A DNA stretch of 64,000 bases from Pseudofrankia saprophytica (GCF_000235425.2 NZ_KI912266.1:6310256-6374255), one strand, 5' to 3'; counted from the stretch's first letter, positions 33,668 through 42,611 are shown. The notes: a model not told the origin generated them from the sequence alone. A program made the numbers and translations.

Positions 33668-35274
33668 CAAGGTCGGGCGGCGAGACGGAAAGGCGCGAGC
33701 GGGCCACGGCGATCGCCGGCGGCCACGCGGACGCGCGAGCCCTCACCGCTGTCGACAAGATCACCCTTGGATACCAGCGGGCGTATCCACGGACCCGGCT
33801 GGCGGTCGGAAACCTGCTGGTCGGCCATGGGCCGGCCCCGGAGATCCAGGAGCTGCGAGACCTGGTCGCGGACCGGGCGCGCGCCTTTCCCCCGCTGACC
33901 CACCGGGTCACGCCGGCGGGATGGGGCCGCCTGGTCTGGACGCCCGACACCGACTTCGACCCCGCGTCACACGTCCATGGGTACCGGCTGCCGGCCGGAT
34001 CCGGGTTCGCCGGGCTGCGCGAGGCGATCGAGCGGCTGTCCGCCATCGAGATCTCGCTGAAGACGCCGCCGTGGCAGCTCTGGCTGCTCCATGGCGACCG
34101 TCCCGACGGCTTCGCCCTGCTCTTCCGCGGCAGCCACGCCCAGATGGACGGAGCGGCCCTGGACGTGGTCCTGGGAAAGCTGTTCGGCCAGTCCAGCCCG
34201 GAGGAGCCCCGGGCGCCTCGGCGCCCGTTGCCGGAGCAACGCCGGTACAGCCCTCTGACGGTCGGTAAGGCGCTCGCGCGCTCGGTGGGCTGGCTCGCCA
34301 GCACCACCGCGATCGCCCCGTTCACCGGGGCCCCGACCGGCGAAACCCGCCACGCCTGGCTGGAGATCGACCTTGCCAGGCTGCGGACGATCGGGCGGGC
34401 GTACGTGGCGACCGTGAACGACATCTTCCTCGCCGCGCTCGCCGGCGCCCTGCGGGCGTGGTGCCCGCCGGAAGCCGGCACCACCGGCACCACCCGGTGG
34501 GTCCGGCGGCGCGCGGTACACGCCGCGATGCCGGTCAGCACCCGTCTCGCGGCGCAGCGGGAGGTGGTGAGCAACTACCTGACCACCGTGCGGATCGCGC
34601 TGCCTTACGGCGAGGCGTCGATGCGCGGGCGGGTCGACGCGATCCGTCGGCAGACCATCCAGCTCAAGAGGAACGGAACCCCGGGGGTCGCCGAGCGCCT
34701 CTTCCTCTGGACGGTCCCGGCGCCGTTGCGGACCGCGGTGCTGTCCACCGGGATCGCCACCCGCGGCTTCGCGCTCACGGCGTCCAACCCGGCCGGCCTC
34801 ACCGGTCCCTTCGAGGTCCTCGGCCGGCCGATCATCGACGCCGTCCCCGTGCCGCCCGTCCCCGCCGGCCAGCGCCTGGCGGTGCTGCTGAGCGGGCTCG
34901 ACGAGCAGGTGCGCGTCGGCTTCTCGACGGACGCCTCGGTGCCCGGCCATGAACGCCTGGCCGAGCTGTTCGCCGCCGAGCTCGACGCCCTCGAGGCCGA
35001 GGCTGGCATTCACCAGGACCCGTCCGACGGCGCGGTGGCACGCCCGGTGGGCAGCCTCGTCGGGCCGACCAGCCCGAGCGCCCCGGACTCCCCCGCTACG
35101 CACTTCCCGGCCCAGGACTCTCCCGGCACGCACTCCCTCGGTACCCCCGTCCCACAGTTCCCCATCCCGCACTCCCTCGGCATCCCTGCCACGGGCTCCG
35201 ACCCACGATCGGCCGACGCGCCGGTCGCGGGCACGGGCGCGGGCGCGGGCGCGACCAGCCAGACCAGACAGTGA
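33664..35274 (+). CDS. WS/DGAT-like acyltransferase, operon head
   Basis: The 536-residue protein has the motif HAQMDG (His158, Asp162, Gly163) within LLFRGSHAQMDGAALD, VATVNDIFLAALAGALRAW, and VSNYLTTVRIALPYGE before the C-terminal half, all as in WS/DGAT-type acyltransferases. Residues 450-536 are a low-complexity Pro/Ser/Thr/Ala tail with repeated SPATHFP/SPGTHSLGTP units. It starts the run of genes for a prephenate dehydrogenase, a 2-oxoacid dehydrogenase and an HpaB-like hydroxylase, suggesting that it transfers the acyl group they make. Confidence 0.75.
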   Translation: MTRSGGETERRERATAIAGGHADARALTAVDKITLGYQRAYPRTRLAVGNLLVGHGPAPEIQELRDLVADRARAFPPLTHRVTPAGWGRLVWTPDTDFDPASHVHGYRLPAGSGFAGLREAIERLSAIEISLKTPPWQLWLLHGDRPDGFALLFRGSHAQMDGAALDVVLGKLFGQSSPEEPRAPRRPLPEQRRYSPLTVGKALARSVGWLASTTAIAPFTGAPTGETRHAWLEIDLARLRTIGRAYVATVNDIFLAALAGALRAWCPPEAGTTGTTRWVRRRAVHAAMPVSTRLAAQREVVSNYLTTVRIALPYGEASMRGRVDAIRRQTIQLKRNGTPGVAERLFLWTVPAPLRTAVLSTGIATRGFALTASNPAGLTGPFEVLGRPIIDAVPVPPVPAGQRLAVLLSGLDEQVRVGFSTDASVPGHERLAELFAAELDALEAEAGIHQDPSDGAVARPVGSLVGPTSPSAPDSPATHFPAQDSPGTHSLGTPVPQFPIPHSLGIPATGSDPRSADAPVAGTGAGAGATSQTRQ

Positions 35275-35292
35275 CGAAAGAGCGGTTCAGCG

Positions 35293-36459
35293 ATGACCAT
35301 GCATGCACGCCTGGTTGATCTCGTGGCGGTGACGACGCCAGACCCGGACGCCGCGTCCCCCGCCGTTCCCACGACTCCCACGTCCGCGGCCGACCTCGTG
35401 GACGCCGCGGACCTCGCGGACCTCGCGGGCCTGCGGGTCCTGGTGGTCGGTACCGGTCTGATCGGCACATCGGTCGGCATGGCGCTGCGCCGGCACGGGA
35501 CCGACGTCCTGCTCTACGACCGGTACCCGGCCCAGTCCGCCGTGGCGGCCCGTCGCGGTGCCGGTCGGGTCTGGCCCTTCCCCGGCCCCCGTCAGGCCGG
35601 CCTCGCCGGGCCGCGCCCGGTCGATGCCGCGGACGCCGGCGCCCGCGGCGCGCAGGCGGACGACCCCGCGGCCGACGCGGGCGACCCCGCGGCGAGCGCC
35701 GGGCAGGCCGTCGACCACGTCGTGATCGCCGTTCCCCCGCGCGACGTGGGCCACACGCTCGTCGCCTGGCAGCGCCTGCTTCCCGGGGCGACGTTCAGCG
35801 ACACGGCGTCGGTGAAGGTCGAGCCGCTGACCGACGCCGAGCGCCTCGGCGCGGACATGTCCCGGATCTGCGGCGCCCACCCGGTGGCCGGCCGCGAGCG
35901 CGGCGGTCCCGAATGGGCCGTGGCGGACCTGTTCGCCAACCGGCCCTGGGTCATCACCCCGTCGGCGGCGACGTCGCGGCTCGCCCAGCGGCACGCGAGC
36001 CTCATGGCCGTCGGCTGCGGCGCCTGGGTCGCGCACCTCGACCCGCGCACGCACGACTTCGCTCTCGGCCTGCTCAGCCATCTGCCGCACATCGTGGCCA
36101 GCGCCTTCGCGGCTCGGCTGGCGACGATGCCGGAGGACCTCGCCCGCCTCGCCGGTCCCGGCCTGATGGACTTCACCCGGATCGCGGGGGCGAACGCCGA
36201 CCTCTGGACGGAGATCGTCGGAGCCAACGCGTCCCCGCTGGCGGACCTGCTCGCCGACGTCGTCGCCGACCTCGACCGGGTGCGCGACGCCCTCGGCGCG
36301 GGCGCGGTCCAGGGCAGCGGGACCGATCCGGTCGTCGAGTCGCTGTTCCGGATGGGGAACACGGGCCGCTGTCGGCTGGAGGCGGCGAAGGCCCTGCCAG
36401 CCCCTCGGACGGCCATCGACGACCACATCGGCGGTGTCGACGGGCGGATGTCCGCATGA
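35293..36459 (+). CDS. tyrA: Prephenate/arogenate dehydrogenase-like protein
   Basis: The 388-residue protein has the NAD-binding motif VVGTGLIGTSVG (GTGLIG at 53-58), the DTASVK strand and the catalytic-His segment GAHPVAGRERGGPE (His196), as in TyrA. The second half carries the helical dimer domain with FALGLLSHLPHIVAS. TyrA converts prephenate to 4-hydroxyphenylpyruvate. An Asp/Ala-rich insert of about 35 residues (105-140) is unusual. It begins 18 bp after the acyltransferase and its stop overlaps the E1alpha start. Confidence 0.85.
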   Translation: MTMHARLVDLVAVTTPDPDAASPAVPTTPTSAADLVDAADLADLAGLRVLVVGTGLIGTSVGMALRRHGTDVLLYDRYPAQSAVAARRGAGRVWPFPGPRQAGLAGPRPVDAADAGARGAQADDPAADAGDPAASAGQAVDHVVIAVPPRDVGHTLVAWQRLLPGATFSDTASVKVEPLTDAERLGADMSRICGAHPVAGRERGGPEWAVADLFANRPWVITPSAATSRLAQRHASLMAVGCGAWVAHLDPRTHDFALGLLSHLPHIVASAFAARLATMPEDLARLAGPGLMDFTRIAGANADLWTEIVGANASPLADLLADVVADLDRVRDALGAGAVQGSGTDPVVESLFRMGNTGRCRLEAAKALPAPRTAIDDHIGGVDGRMSA

Positions 36460-37580
36460 CCACCGAGGCCGCGGGCAGGCTCGACCCGCTCGTCGCCGGG
36501 CTGCTCCCCTCGCCGTCGCCGGTTCGTTTCCTCGACCCCGGCGGCGAGCCCGTCGACGAGCACGACGGCTACCGGCCACCGGCGGACGAGCTGCTGGTCC
36601 GGGCGTACGAGGCCATGACGCTGGTCCGCCGCCTCGACACCCAGGCCACGGCGCTGGCCAGGCAGGGCCGGATCGCGGCCTTCCCGTCGTCATCGGGCCA
36701 GGAGGCGTGCCAGGCCGGCGCGGCGCTGGCGCTGCGCCCGCGCGACTGGCTGTTCCCGACCTACCGGGACAGCGGCGCGCTGCTGTCGCGGGGCGTGGAC
36801 CCCCTGGAGGTGCTGGCCCCTGTCCGCGGGCACCGGCACTGCGGCTACGACCCCCGCGCCCACCGGTGCGCGCCGATGAGCACGCCGCTGGCGACCCAGG
36901 CGCCGCACGGCACGGGCCTGGCCGTCGCGGCCCGCTGGCAGGGCACGGACGAGGTCGCGCTCGTCCTTCTCGGCGACGGCGCGACCAGCGAGGGTGACTT
37001 CCACGAGGCGCTGAACTTCGCCGCGGTGTTCCGCGCCCCGGTGGTGTTCCTGGTGCAGAACAACCGCTACGCGATCAGTGTCCCCGTCTCCCGGCAGAGC
37101 GCGGCGCCGTCGCTGGCCTACAAGGGCATCGGCTACGGGGTACGCGCCGAGCAGGTCGACGGCAACGACGCCGTCGCCGTCCTGTCGGTGCTGGCCGAGG
37201 CCGTGGACCACGCCCGGGCCGGCCTCGGGCCGATGCTGGTCGAGGCGCACACCTACCGCATGGGGCCGCACACCAGCGCGGACGACGCGAGCCGCTACCG
37301 GGACGACGGTGAGGTGGCGATCTGGCGGGCGCGGGACCCGATCGAACGCCTGCGGGCGTACCTGCGCGGGCGGGGCCTGCTCGACGACGCGGCCGAGGCG
37401 GCCGTCGCGGCGCGGGCGGAGGCGCTCGCCGCCCGAGTCAGGGCCGGCGTGGCCGAGGACCCGTCGGTCGAGCCGACGGAGATCCTCGACCAGGTCTACG
37501 CCGTCGCGCCGGCCTTCCTGGCCGAGCAGCGCGCGGCGCTGCTGTCCGAACTCGACGCGGAGGGCGGGGCCGCGCGATGA
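36456..37580 (+). CDS. 2-oxoacid dehydrogenase E1 component, alpha subunit
   Basis: The 374-residue protein carries the thiamine diphosphate motif from GDG (173-175) to NN (202-203), GDGATSEGDFHEALNF...VQNN, and the phosphorylation-loop-like MGPHTSADDASRY. It is the E1alpha of a branched-chain or aryl 2-oxoacid dehydrogenase (BkdA/PdhA type). The ATGA overlap with tyrA and the next overlap with E1beta show strict co-translation. Substrate preference cannot be read directly; the tyrA neighbour suggests 4-hydroxyphenylpyruvate. Confidence 0.9.
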   Translation: MTTEAAGRLDPLVAGLLPSPSPVRFLDPGGEPVDEHDGYRPPADELLVRAYEAMTLVRRLDTQATALARQGRIAAFPSSSGQEACQAGAALALRPRDWLFPTYRDSGALLSRGVDPLEVLAPVRGHRHCGYDPRAHRCAPMSTPLATQAPHGTGLAVAARWQGTDEVALVLLGDGATSEGDFHEALNFAAVFRAPVVFLVQNNRYAISVPVSRQSAAPSLAYKGIGYGVRAEQVDGNDAVAVLSVLAEAVDHARAGLGPMLVEAHTYRMGPHTSADDASRYRDDGEVAIWRARDPIERLRAYLRGRGLLDDAAEAAVAARAEALAARVRAGVAEDPSVEPTEILDQVYAVAPAFLAEQRAALLSELDAEGGAAR

Positions 37581-38680
37581 CCACGAGCCAGCACGTCAGG
37601 CCGGGCGCCTCGTCCCCGGGCGGGCAGGTGGGCCCGGCGGGAGACGGTACGGACCGGGCGGCGGCGGTGACCATGACGCAGGCGCTCAACCGGGCGCTGC
37701 GGGACGCGATGGCGGCGGACGACCGGGTGCTGGTCCTCGGCGAGGACGTGGGCCGCCTCGGCGGCGTCTTCCGCGTCACCGACGGTCTGCAGGGCGCCTT
37801 CGGCGAGCGGCGCTGCTTCGACACACCACTGGCGGAGGCCGGGATCGTCGGGTTCGCGGTGGGCCTGGCGATGTACGGCCTGCGGCCGGTCGTGGAGCTG
37901 CAGTTCGACGCGTTCGCCTATCCGGCGTTCGAGCAGGTGGTAAGTCACGTGGCGAAGCTGGGCGCGCGCACCGCGGGCCGCCTCCGGCCGGGCATGGTGC
38001 TGCGGATCCCCTACGGCGGCGGGGTGGGCGCGGTCGAGCACCACTCCGACAGCTCGGAGGCGTACTACGCGCACACGGCCGGCCTGAAGGTCGTGACCCC
38101 GGCGACGGTCGCGGACGCCTACTCCCTGCTGCGGGACGCGATCGACGATCCCGACCCGGTGGTGTTCCTGGAGCCGAAACGGCTGTACTGGAACCGTTCA
38201 CCGGTGGACCTGCCCGTGCGGACCGAGCCGCTGGGCCGGGCAGCCGTGCGTCGGACCGGGCGGGACGTGACGGTGGTGACGTACGGGGCGACCGTCCCGG
38301 TCGCGCTGGAGGCCGCCCAGGTCGCCGCCGGGCACGGCTGGGATGTCGAGGTCGTCGACCTGCGCTCGATCGTGCCGTTCGACGACGACACGGTCGTCGC
38401 CAGCGTGCGGCGCACCGGCCGCTGCGTGGTCCTGCACGAGGCCCAGGGATTCGCCGGGGTCGGCGCGGAGATCGCGGCCCGCGTCCAGGAACGCTGCTTC
38501 CACTCGCTGGCGGCGCCGGTCCTGCGGGTGACCGGGTGGGACATCCCATACCCAGCTCCGAAGCTGGAGCACCACCACCAGCCGGGCGTCGCGCGCGTCC
38601 TGGCCGCGTTCGAGCGCCTGCAGTGGGACGACGAACCGGACACCCGCTGGCTCGACACGGGCGGGGGCCTGGCGTCATGA
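37577..38680 (+). CDS. 2-oxoacid dehydrogenase E1 component, beta subunit
   Basis: The 367-residue protein has the standard E1beta order: MTQALNRALRDAMAADDRVL, LGEDVGRLGGVFRVTDGLQ, FDTPLAEAGIVGFAVGLAM, LQFDAFAYPAFEQVVSHVAK and EHHSDSSEAYYAH. The last includes the His that helps substrate binding. A 25-residue Gly/Pro-rich leader precedes the usual start. It overlaps E1alpha and E2 by ATGA. Confidence 0.9.
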   Translation: MTTSQHVRPGASSPGGQVGPAGDGTDRAAAVTMTQALNRALRDAMAADDRVLVLGEDVGRLGGVFRVTDGLQGAFGERRCFDTPLAEAGIVGFAVGLAMYGLRPVVELQFDAFAYPAFEQVVSHVAKLGARTAGRLRPGMVLRIPYGGGVGAVEHHSDSSEAYYAHTAGLKVVTPATVADAYSLLRDAIDDPDPVVFLEPKRLYWNRSPVDLPVRTEPLGRAAVRRTGRDVTVVTYGATVPVALEAAQVAAGHGWDVEVVDLRSIVPFDDDTVVASVRRTGRCVVLHEAQGFAGVGAEIAARVQERCFHSLAAPVLRVTGWDIPYPAPKLEHHHQPGVARVLAAFERLQWDDEPDTRWLDTGGGLAS

Positions 38681-40062
38681 ACGGTTCGCGTGGCGGTGCC
38701 GCCACGGCCTCAGCGACCTCCACCAGTCCTGGGGCCGGCGTCGCCGAGTTCGCCGTCCCCGATCTCGGCGAGGGGCTGACCGACGCGGTCGTGGTGCGGT
38801 GGCTCGTCGAGGTCGGGGACCCGGTCGAGATCGACCAGCCGATCGTGGAGATGGAGTCGGCGAAGGCGCTCGTCGAGATTCCCTGCCCGTACGCCGGGAT
38901 CGTCGAGGCCCGCCACGGCGGCGAGGGCGACGTCCTGCCGGTCGGCTCACCCCTCGTGCGGGTCCGGGAGCGGGCCGCCGCGGTCACCGACCGGCCGGCC
39001 GGTCGCACCGACCAGCCGGCCGCGCCGGCGCTCGTCGGCTTCGGCCCCGCCGCGGCGGGGCCCAGCGCGGCCAGGCGGCCGCGGCCGCCGAAGCCGGTCA
39101 CCCACGCCGCCGCGGGCGATCAGGCCGCGCAAGCCGCCGACGGCACCCCGGCCACTCCGGCCAACGCGGCCAACGCGGCCAACGCCCCGAGGATCATCTC
39201 GCCCGTGGTCCGGCGGCTCGCCCAGGCCGCGGGTCTCGATCTGGCCACGGTCGCCGCCACGGCCACCGGCGCCGGCGGCGTCATCCGCCGGGCGGACGTG
39301 GAACGTCTCCTGGCCTCGCCCGGTCACGCCGAGAGCCATCCCCCGGCGTCCCCTGAGCCGCCAGCCGCGCCCGCGATCCGCCGGATTCCGCTGGCGGCCA
39401 GGCGGGTGGTCGCGGAGCGGATGACACGCAGCCGCAGGGAGATCCCGGAGGCGACGGCCTGGCGCGACGTGGACTTCACCGACCTGCTCGCGGCCCGTGA
39501 GGCGATCAACGCTGACAGCCGGGACCGGCCGGTGAGCGTGCCCGGCCTGCTGGCCAGGATCTGCGTCGCGGGGCTCGCGCGCCATCCCGAGCTCAACGCC
39601 ACCGTCGACACCGAGCGGGGCGAGATCGTCCAGTATCGGTCGGTCAACCTGGGATTCGCGATCGCCGGCGCCCGGGGCCTCGTCGTCCCGGTCATCCCGA
39701 ACTCCGACGCGATGACGGCGCCAGCGCTGTCCGAACGGCTCCAGGAACTGACCTCCCGGGCCCAGGCCGGCTCGTTGACTCCGGCCGAGCTCACCGCGGG
39801 CACGTTCACCATCAACAACCACGGCGCACTCGGCACGGACGGCGCGGTCCCGATCATCAACCATCCCGAGGTCGCGCAGCTCGCGGTGGGCCGGATCGCC
39901 GAGCGGCCCTGGGTCGTGGACGGCGAGATCCGACCGCGGCGGGTGGCTCAGCTCACCGTCGCCTTCGACCACCGCGCCTGCGACGGCGCACCGGTGGCCG
40001 GCTTCATCACCTTCCTGGCCCGCTGCGTCGAGCAGCCGCTTCTCATGATCTCCGAACTGTAG
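38677..40062 (+). CDS. 2-oxoacid dehydrogenase E2 (dihydrolipoamide acyltransferase)
   Basis: The 461-residue protein shows one lipoyl domain (residues 23-98) with lipoyl Lys63 in ESAKALVEIP, a peripheral-subunit-binding domain (about 172-212, SPVVRRLAQAAGLDLATV) and the C-terminal acyltransferase domain ending in FDHRACDG with catalytic His432 (HxxxDG). The linkers are Ala/Pro-rich. E2 moves the acyl group from lipoamide to CoA. No E3 gene follows; the housekeeping dihydrolipoamide dehydrogenase must serve. Confidence 0.9.
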   Translation: MNGSRGGAATASATSTSPGAGVAEFAVPDLGEGLTDAVVVRWLVEVGDPVEIDQPIVEMESAKALVEIPCPYAGIVEARHGGEGDVLPVGSPLVRVRERAAAVTDRPAGRTDQPAAPALVGFGPAAAGPSAARRPRPPKPVTHAAAGDQAAQAADGTPATPANAANAANAPRIISPVVRRLAQAAGLDLATVAATATGAGGVIRRADVERLLASPGHAESHPPASPEPPAAPAIRRIPLAARRVVAERMTRSRREIPEATAWRDVDFTDLLAAREAINADSRDRPVSVPGLLARICVAGLARHPELNATVDTERGEIVQYRSVNLGFAIAGARGLVVPVIPNSDAMTAPALSERLQELTSRAQAGSLTPAELTAGTFTINNHGALGTDGAVPIINHPEVAQLAVGRIAERPWVVDGEIRPRRVAQLTVAFDHRACDGAPVAGFITFLARCVEQPLLMISEL

Positions 40063-40097
40063 ATCGAACTGTAGGAAAGAAGGACGAGGTACCAAAG

Positions 40098-41531
40098 ATG
40101 GGCGCGCGAACCGGCAAGGAGTTCCTCGAGGGGCTGGTGGACGACCGCGAGGTCTGGCTGGACGGCGAACGAGTGGCCGACGTGACCGCGCATCCGCGGA
40201 CCGCCGGCGCCGCCAGGACCCTCGCGGGCCTGTTCGACCTGCAGCACGAGCGGCCCGACCAGTTCCTGGCCGTGGAGCCGGAGAGCGGGGAGACGGTCGC
40301 GGTCACGCACCTGATCCCCCGCTCGGCCGCGGACCTGGCCCGCCGGCACGAGGCGATCGCCGGCATCGCCCGGCGCACCCTGGGGCTGATGGGCCGCAGC
40401 CCCGACTACCTCAACGTCACGCTCGCCGGCTTCGCCGGGCGTCCGGACGTGTTCAGGCGCGGCGGCAACGACGAGGGCACCGCCAACCTGCTCGCGTACC
40501 ACCGTCAGGTCATGCGCGACGACCTTGCGCTGACCCACGCGATTGTCAACCCGACCGTCGACCGGTCGATGCCGGAGACCGCGGCCGGCGGCGGCGAGAT
40601 CGTCGTCCACAAGGTGGCCGACACCTCGGAAGGGATCGTGGTGCGCGGCGCCCGGGCGCTGGCGACCCTCGCGCCGTTCGCCGACGAGATCTTCGTCTAT
40701 CCCGGCTACCCGCTGGCCGAGGGCGACGAGCGCTACGCCGTGATCTTCGCCATCCCGATGTCCACGCCGGGCCTGAAGGTGCTCTGCCGGGACAGCTACT
40801 CCTCGACGGCGCCGGCGGCCGACGCGCCCCTGTCGAGCCGGTTCGACGAGCAGGACGCCGTCATCGTCTTCGACGACGTCGAGGTGCCGCGCCACCGCGT
40901 CTTCCTCGACGGCGACGTGGACCTCTACAACCGCGTCATGCAGCGGTCCGGCTGGACCGCCAACGTCATGCAGCAGACGACGATCCGGGCCGTCTCGAAG
41001 CTCCAGTTCGCCTGGGAGCTCGCGACCAGGATGGCCGGGGCCGTCAACAACACCAGCCCCGCGGCCGTTGAGATGCTCGGCGAGATCTGGAGCTACCTGG
41101 AGCTGACCCGGTCGACGCTGACCGCCGCGGAGGCCGGCGCCCACGAGTGGGGGTCGGGAACCTGGTTCTGCGCCGAGCCGCCGTTCGCGGCCCTGCGCCC
41201 CACGCTGCCCCGCTGGTTCCCCAGGGTGACCGAGATCATCAAGCTGCTGGGGAGCCACAGCCTGCTGGCCACCCCGACCCAGGCCGAGCTGGCGAACCCG
41301 CTGCTGCGCCCGCTGGTGGACCGCTACTACCAGGGCGCGAACGGCCTGCCCGCCGACGAGCGGACGGCGCTGTTCCGGCTGGCCTGGGACTTCGTCGGCA
41401 CCAGCCTGGCGGGCCGCTCCGACCTGTACGAGCGGTTCTACCTCGGCTCGCCGGGCCGTTTCCTGCAGCTCGCCCAGCGCCAGGCGGCCCGCGGCGCCGA
41501 CTTCGCCCTGGTCGACTCGGTCCTGTCCTGA
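40098..41531 (+). CDS. HpaB-family flavin-dependent aromatic hydroxylase
   Basis: The 477-residue protein fits the 4-hydroxyphenylacetate 3-hydroxylase family: it starts TGKEFLEGLVDDREVWLDGE and continues with GRSPDYLNVTLAGFAG, THAIVNPTVDRS (the usual ThrHAxxNPQxDR segment), VFDDVEVPRHRVFL and QQTTIRAVSKLQFAWELA. These enzymes use FADH2 from a partner reductase to add a hydroxyl ortho to a phenol. No HpaC-type reductase lies in the cluster. AGAAGGACGAGG before the ATG is the ribosome binding site; the gap to E2 is 35 bp. Confidence 0.85.
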   Translation: MGARTGKEFLEGLVDDREVWLDGERVADVTAHPRTAGAARTLAGLFDLQHERPDQFLAVEPESGETVAVTHLIPRSAADLARRHEAIAGIARRTLGLMGRSPDYLNVTLAGFAGRPDVFRRGGNDEGTANLLAYHRQVMRDDLALTHAIVNPTVDRSMPETAAGGGEIVVHKVADTSEGIVVRGARALATLAPFADEIFVYPGYPLAEGDERYAVIFAIPMSTPGLKVLCRDSYSSTAPAADAPLSSRFDEQDAVIVFDDVEVPRHRVFLDGDVDLYNRVMQRSGWTANVMQQTTIRAVSKLQFAWELATRMAGAVNNTSPAAVEMLGEIWSYLELTRSTLTAAEAGAHEWGSGTWFCAEPPFAALRPTLPRWFPRVTEIIKLLGSHSLLATPTQAELANPLLRPLVDRYYQGANGLPADERTALFRLAWDFVGTSLAGRSDLYERFYLGSPGRFLQLAQRQAARGADFALVDSVLS

Positions 41532-41778
41532 TCCTCGCCGCCCGAACGCCCGTACGGCCGCCGGGGAGGGCTGAGCATTCCCCGAACGTGACCTGCACGC
41601 TCCCGGTCCGCCCGACGTGTCTCGGTCGACCCGGTCAGCCACACACGGTGTCGAGGCATGTACGGCTGAGCGGGCCGTAGACCGCCGAAAGCAGCCCGAC
41701 GGGTATGGCGGACCACAGCCCGATCCGCCCGCCACCCAGATGACCTCCCCCCGCGGCACCAGCAGACCTCGAAGCGCG

Positions 41779-41860
41779 GCATCTGACCGCGTCTATAGAC
41801 ACGCCCAGATGCCACAGTTCACCCGAGGATGATCGGACTGTGGCATCTGAGCGTGTCTAT
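41779..41860. repeat. Three-copy repeat forming overlapping palindromes
   Basis: A 24-bp arm at 41795-41818 matches the reverse complement of 41837-41860 at 23 of 24 positions, with an 18-base loop. A further direct copy of the motif (GGCATCTGACCGCGTCTAT, 41779-41797) pairs with the first arm through the perfect palindrome GTCTATAGAC at 41791-41800. So there are three related units, direct-inverted-direct. It may terminate the operon ending at 41531 or be a small mobile or REP-like element. Confidence 0.8.
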
Positions 41861-41906
41861 CGGCACGCTGACGTGCCACGGTTCGGCGATGGGGCGGGTG
41901 CCGCGG

Positions 41907-41958
41907 GTGATCGGGCGGAGTCTCAGGCGCCAGGAATGCGGAGACTCCGCCCGATCAC
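41907..41958. terminator. Perfect 18-bp hairpin
   Basis: Positions 41907-41924 (starting GTGATCGGGC) pair without mismatch with 41941-41958, with a 16-base spacer. The stem is far longer than ordinary terminators. Position between convergent transcription units supports a bidirectional terminator, but a mobile-element origin cannot be excluded. Confidence 0.65.
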
Positions 41959-41990
41959 GTAGTGGTGGGCGACGCGCCCGCGGGCTGGCG

Positions 41991-42021
41991 GGCACCGCCG
42001 CCCCCGAGCCGCGGCGGTGCC
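41991..42021. terminator. 11-bp GC hairpin
   Basis: GGCACCGCCGC (41991-42001) pairs with GCGGCGGTGCC (42011-42021) around a 9-base loop. It is the third consecutive strong hairpin in this convergent gap. Confidence 0.55.
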
Positions 42022-42284
42022 CCCCAGCGGCGCGCTTCCCGCTCGCGGCCTGAGCAGGAAGCACGCTGCCATGTCGGACGCCACCGCCTGGCGAGACGTT
42101 GCGCGATCGATCGGTCCAGTCCGGACCAATCCAGGCTGGACCGAGCCGAGCCGGATCAACCACAGCGGGCCTGGCCAAAGCCAACCGAGCCAGATCGAGC
42201 CGGATCGGAGCGACAACGACGGCGAACCGCCGGTATCGCTCGCGCGGCGGACGTGCCAGTGAGCGATGCCGGCGAGAGCGGGAC

Positions 42285-42611
42285 TCAGCGGTGGCTGCCA
42301 CCGAGCTGAAGACCGATGACGCCGAGGATGATGAAGGCGAGGCCGCCGGCCTTGAGGACGGTCATCTCCTCTTTGAAAGCCAGCACGCCGATGACGGCGA
42401 CGATCGCGGTACCGACGCCGGACCAGATGGCGTACGCGACCGCGAGCGAGATCGTGCGCAGCGCCCGGGAGAGCAGGTAGAACGACACCGGGTAGCAGGT
42501 CGCGACCACCAGGGTCGGCCAGAGTTTGGTGAAGCCGTTGGACTGGCGCAGCGCCGTCGTCGCCACGATCTCCAGCCCGATGGCCAGGGCAAGCTGCAGG
42601 GCCGCGATCAC
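42285..42611 (-). CDS. Small multidrug resistance (SMR) family transporter
   Basis: The 108-residue protein has four hydrophobic helices and the essential Glu of helix 1 (GLEIVATTALR), plus YAIWSGVGTA in helix 3, both diagnostic of SMR proteins. It works as a dual-topology dimer exchanging protons for cations. Whether it is of the QacE/EmrE (drug) or Gdx (guanidinium) type cannot be settled from the motifs seen. The start is GTG. It stands alone. Confidence 0.92.
   Translation of the reverse strand: MIAALQLALAIGLEIVATTALRQSNGFTKLWPTLVVATCYPVSFYLLSRALRTISLAVAYAIWSGVGTAIVAVIGVLAFKEEMTVLKAGGLAFIILGVIGLQLGGSHR

Larger units (their letters stand above)
41532..42284. other. Intergenic region between convergent operons with three large hairpins
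   Basis: No gene is supported here. Three strong inverted repeats occupy 41779-42021 (listed separately). The remainder (41532-41778 and 42022-42284) has neither codon bias nor motifs; 42120-42215 has loosely repeated CCGAGCC-type units. Confidence 0.55.

Noticed and set aside
37078..40062. A 994-codon open frame whose first half overlaps E1alpha and E1beta
   Set aside because: Only its last 461 codons (from 38677) are the real E2; the first part is an Arg/Gly-rich shadow of the overlapping dehydrogenase genes.
41791..41800. GTCTATAGAC as a possible phage or plasmid attachment site
   Set aside because: It is inside a three-copy repeat and no integrase, tRNA gene or second att copy is present.
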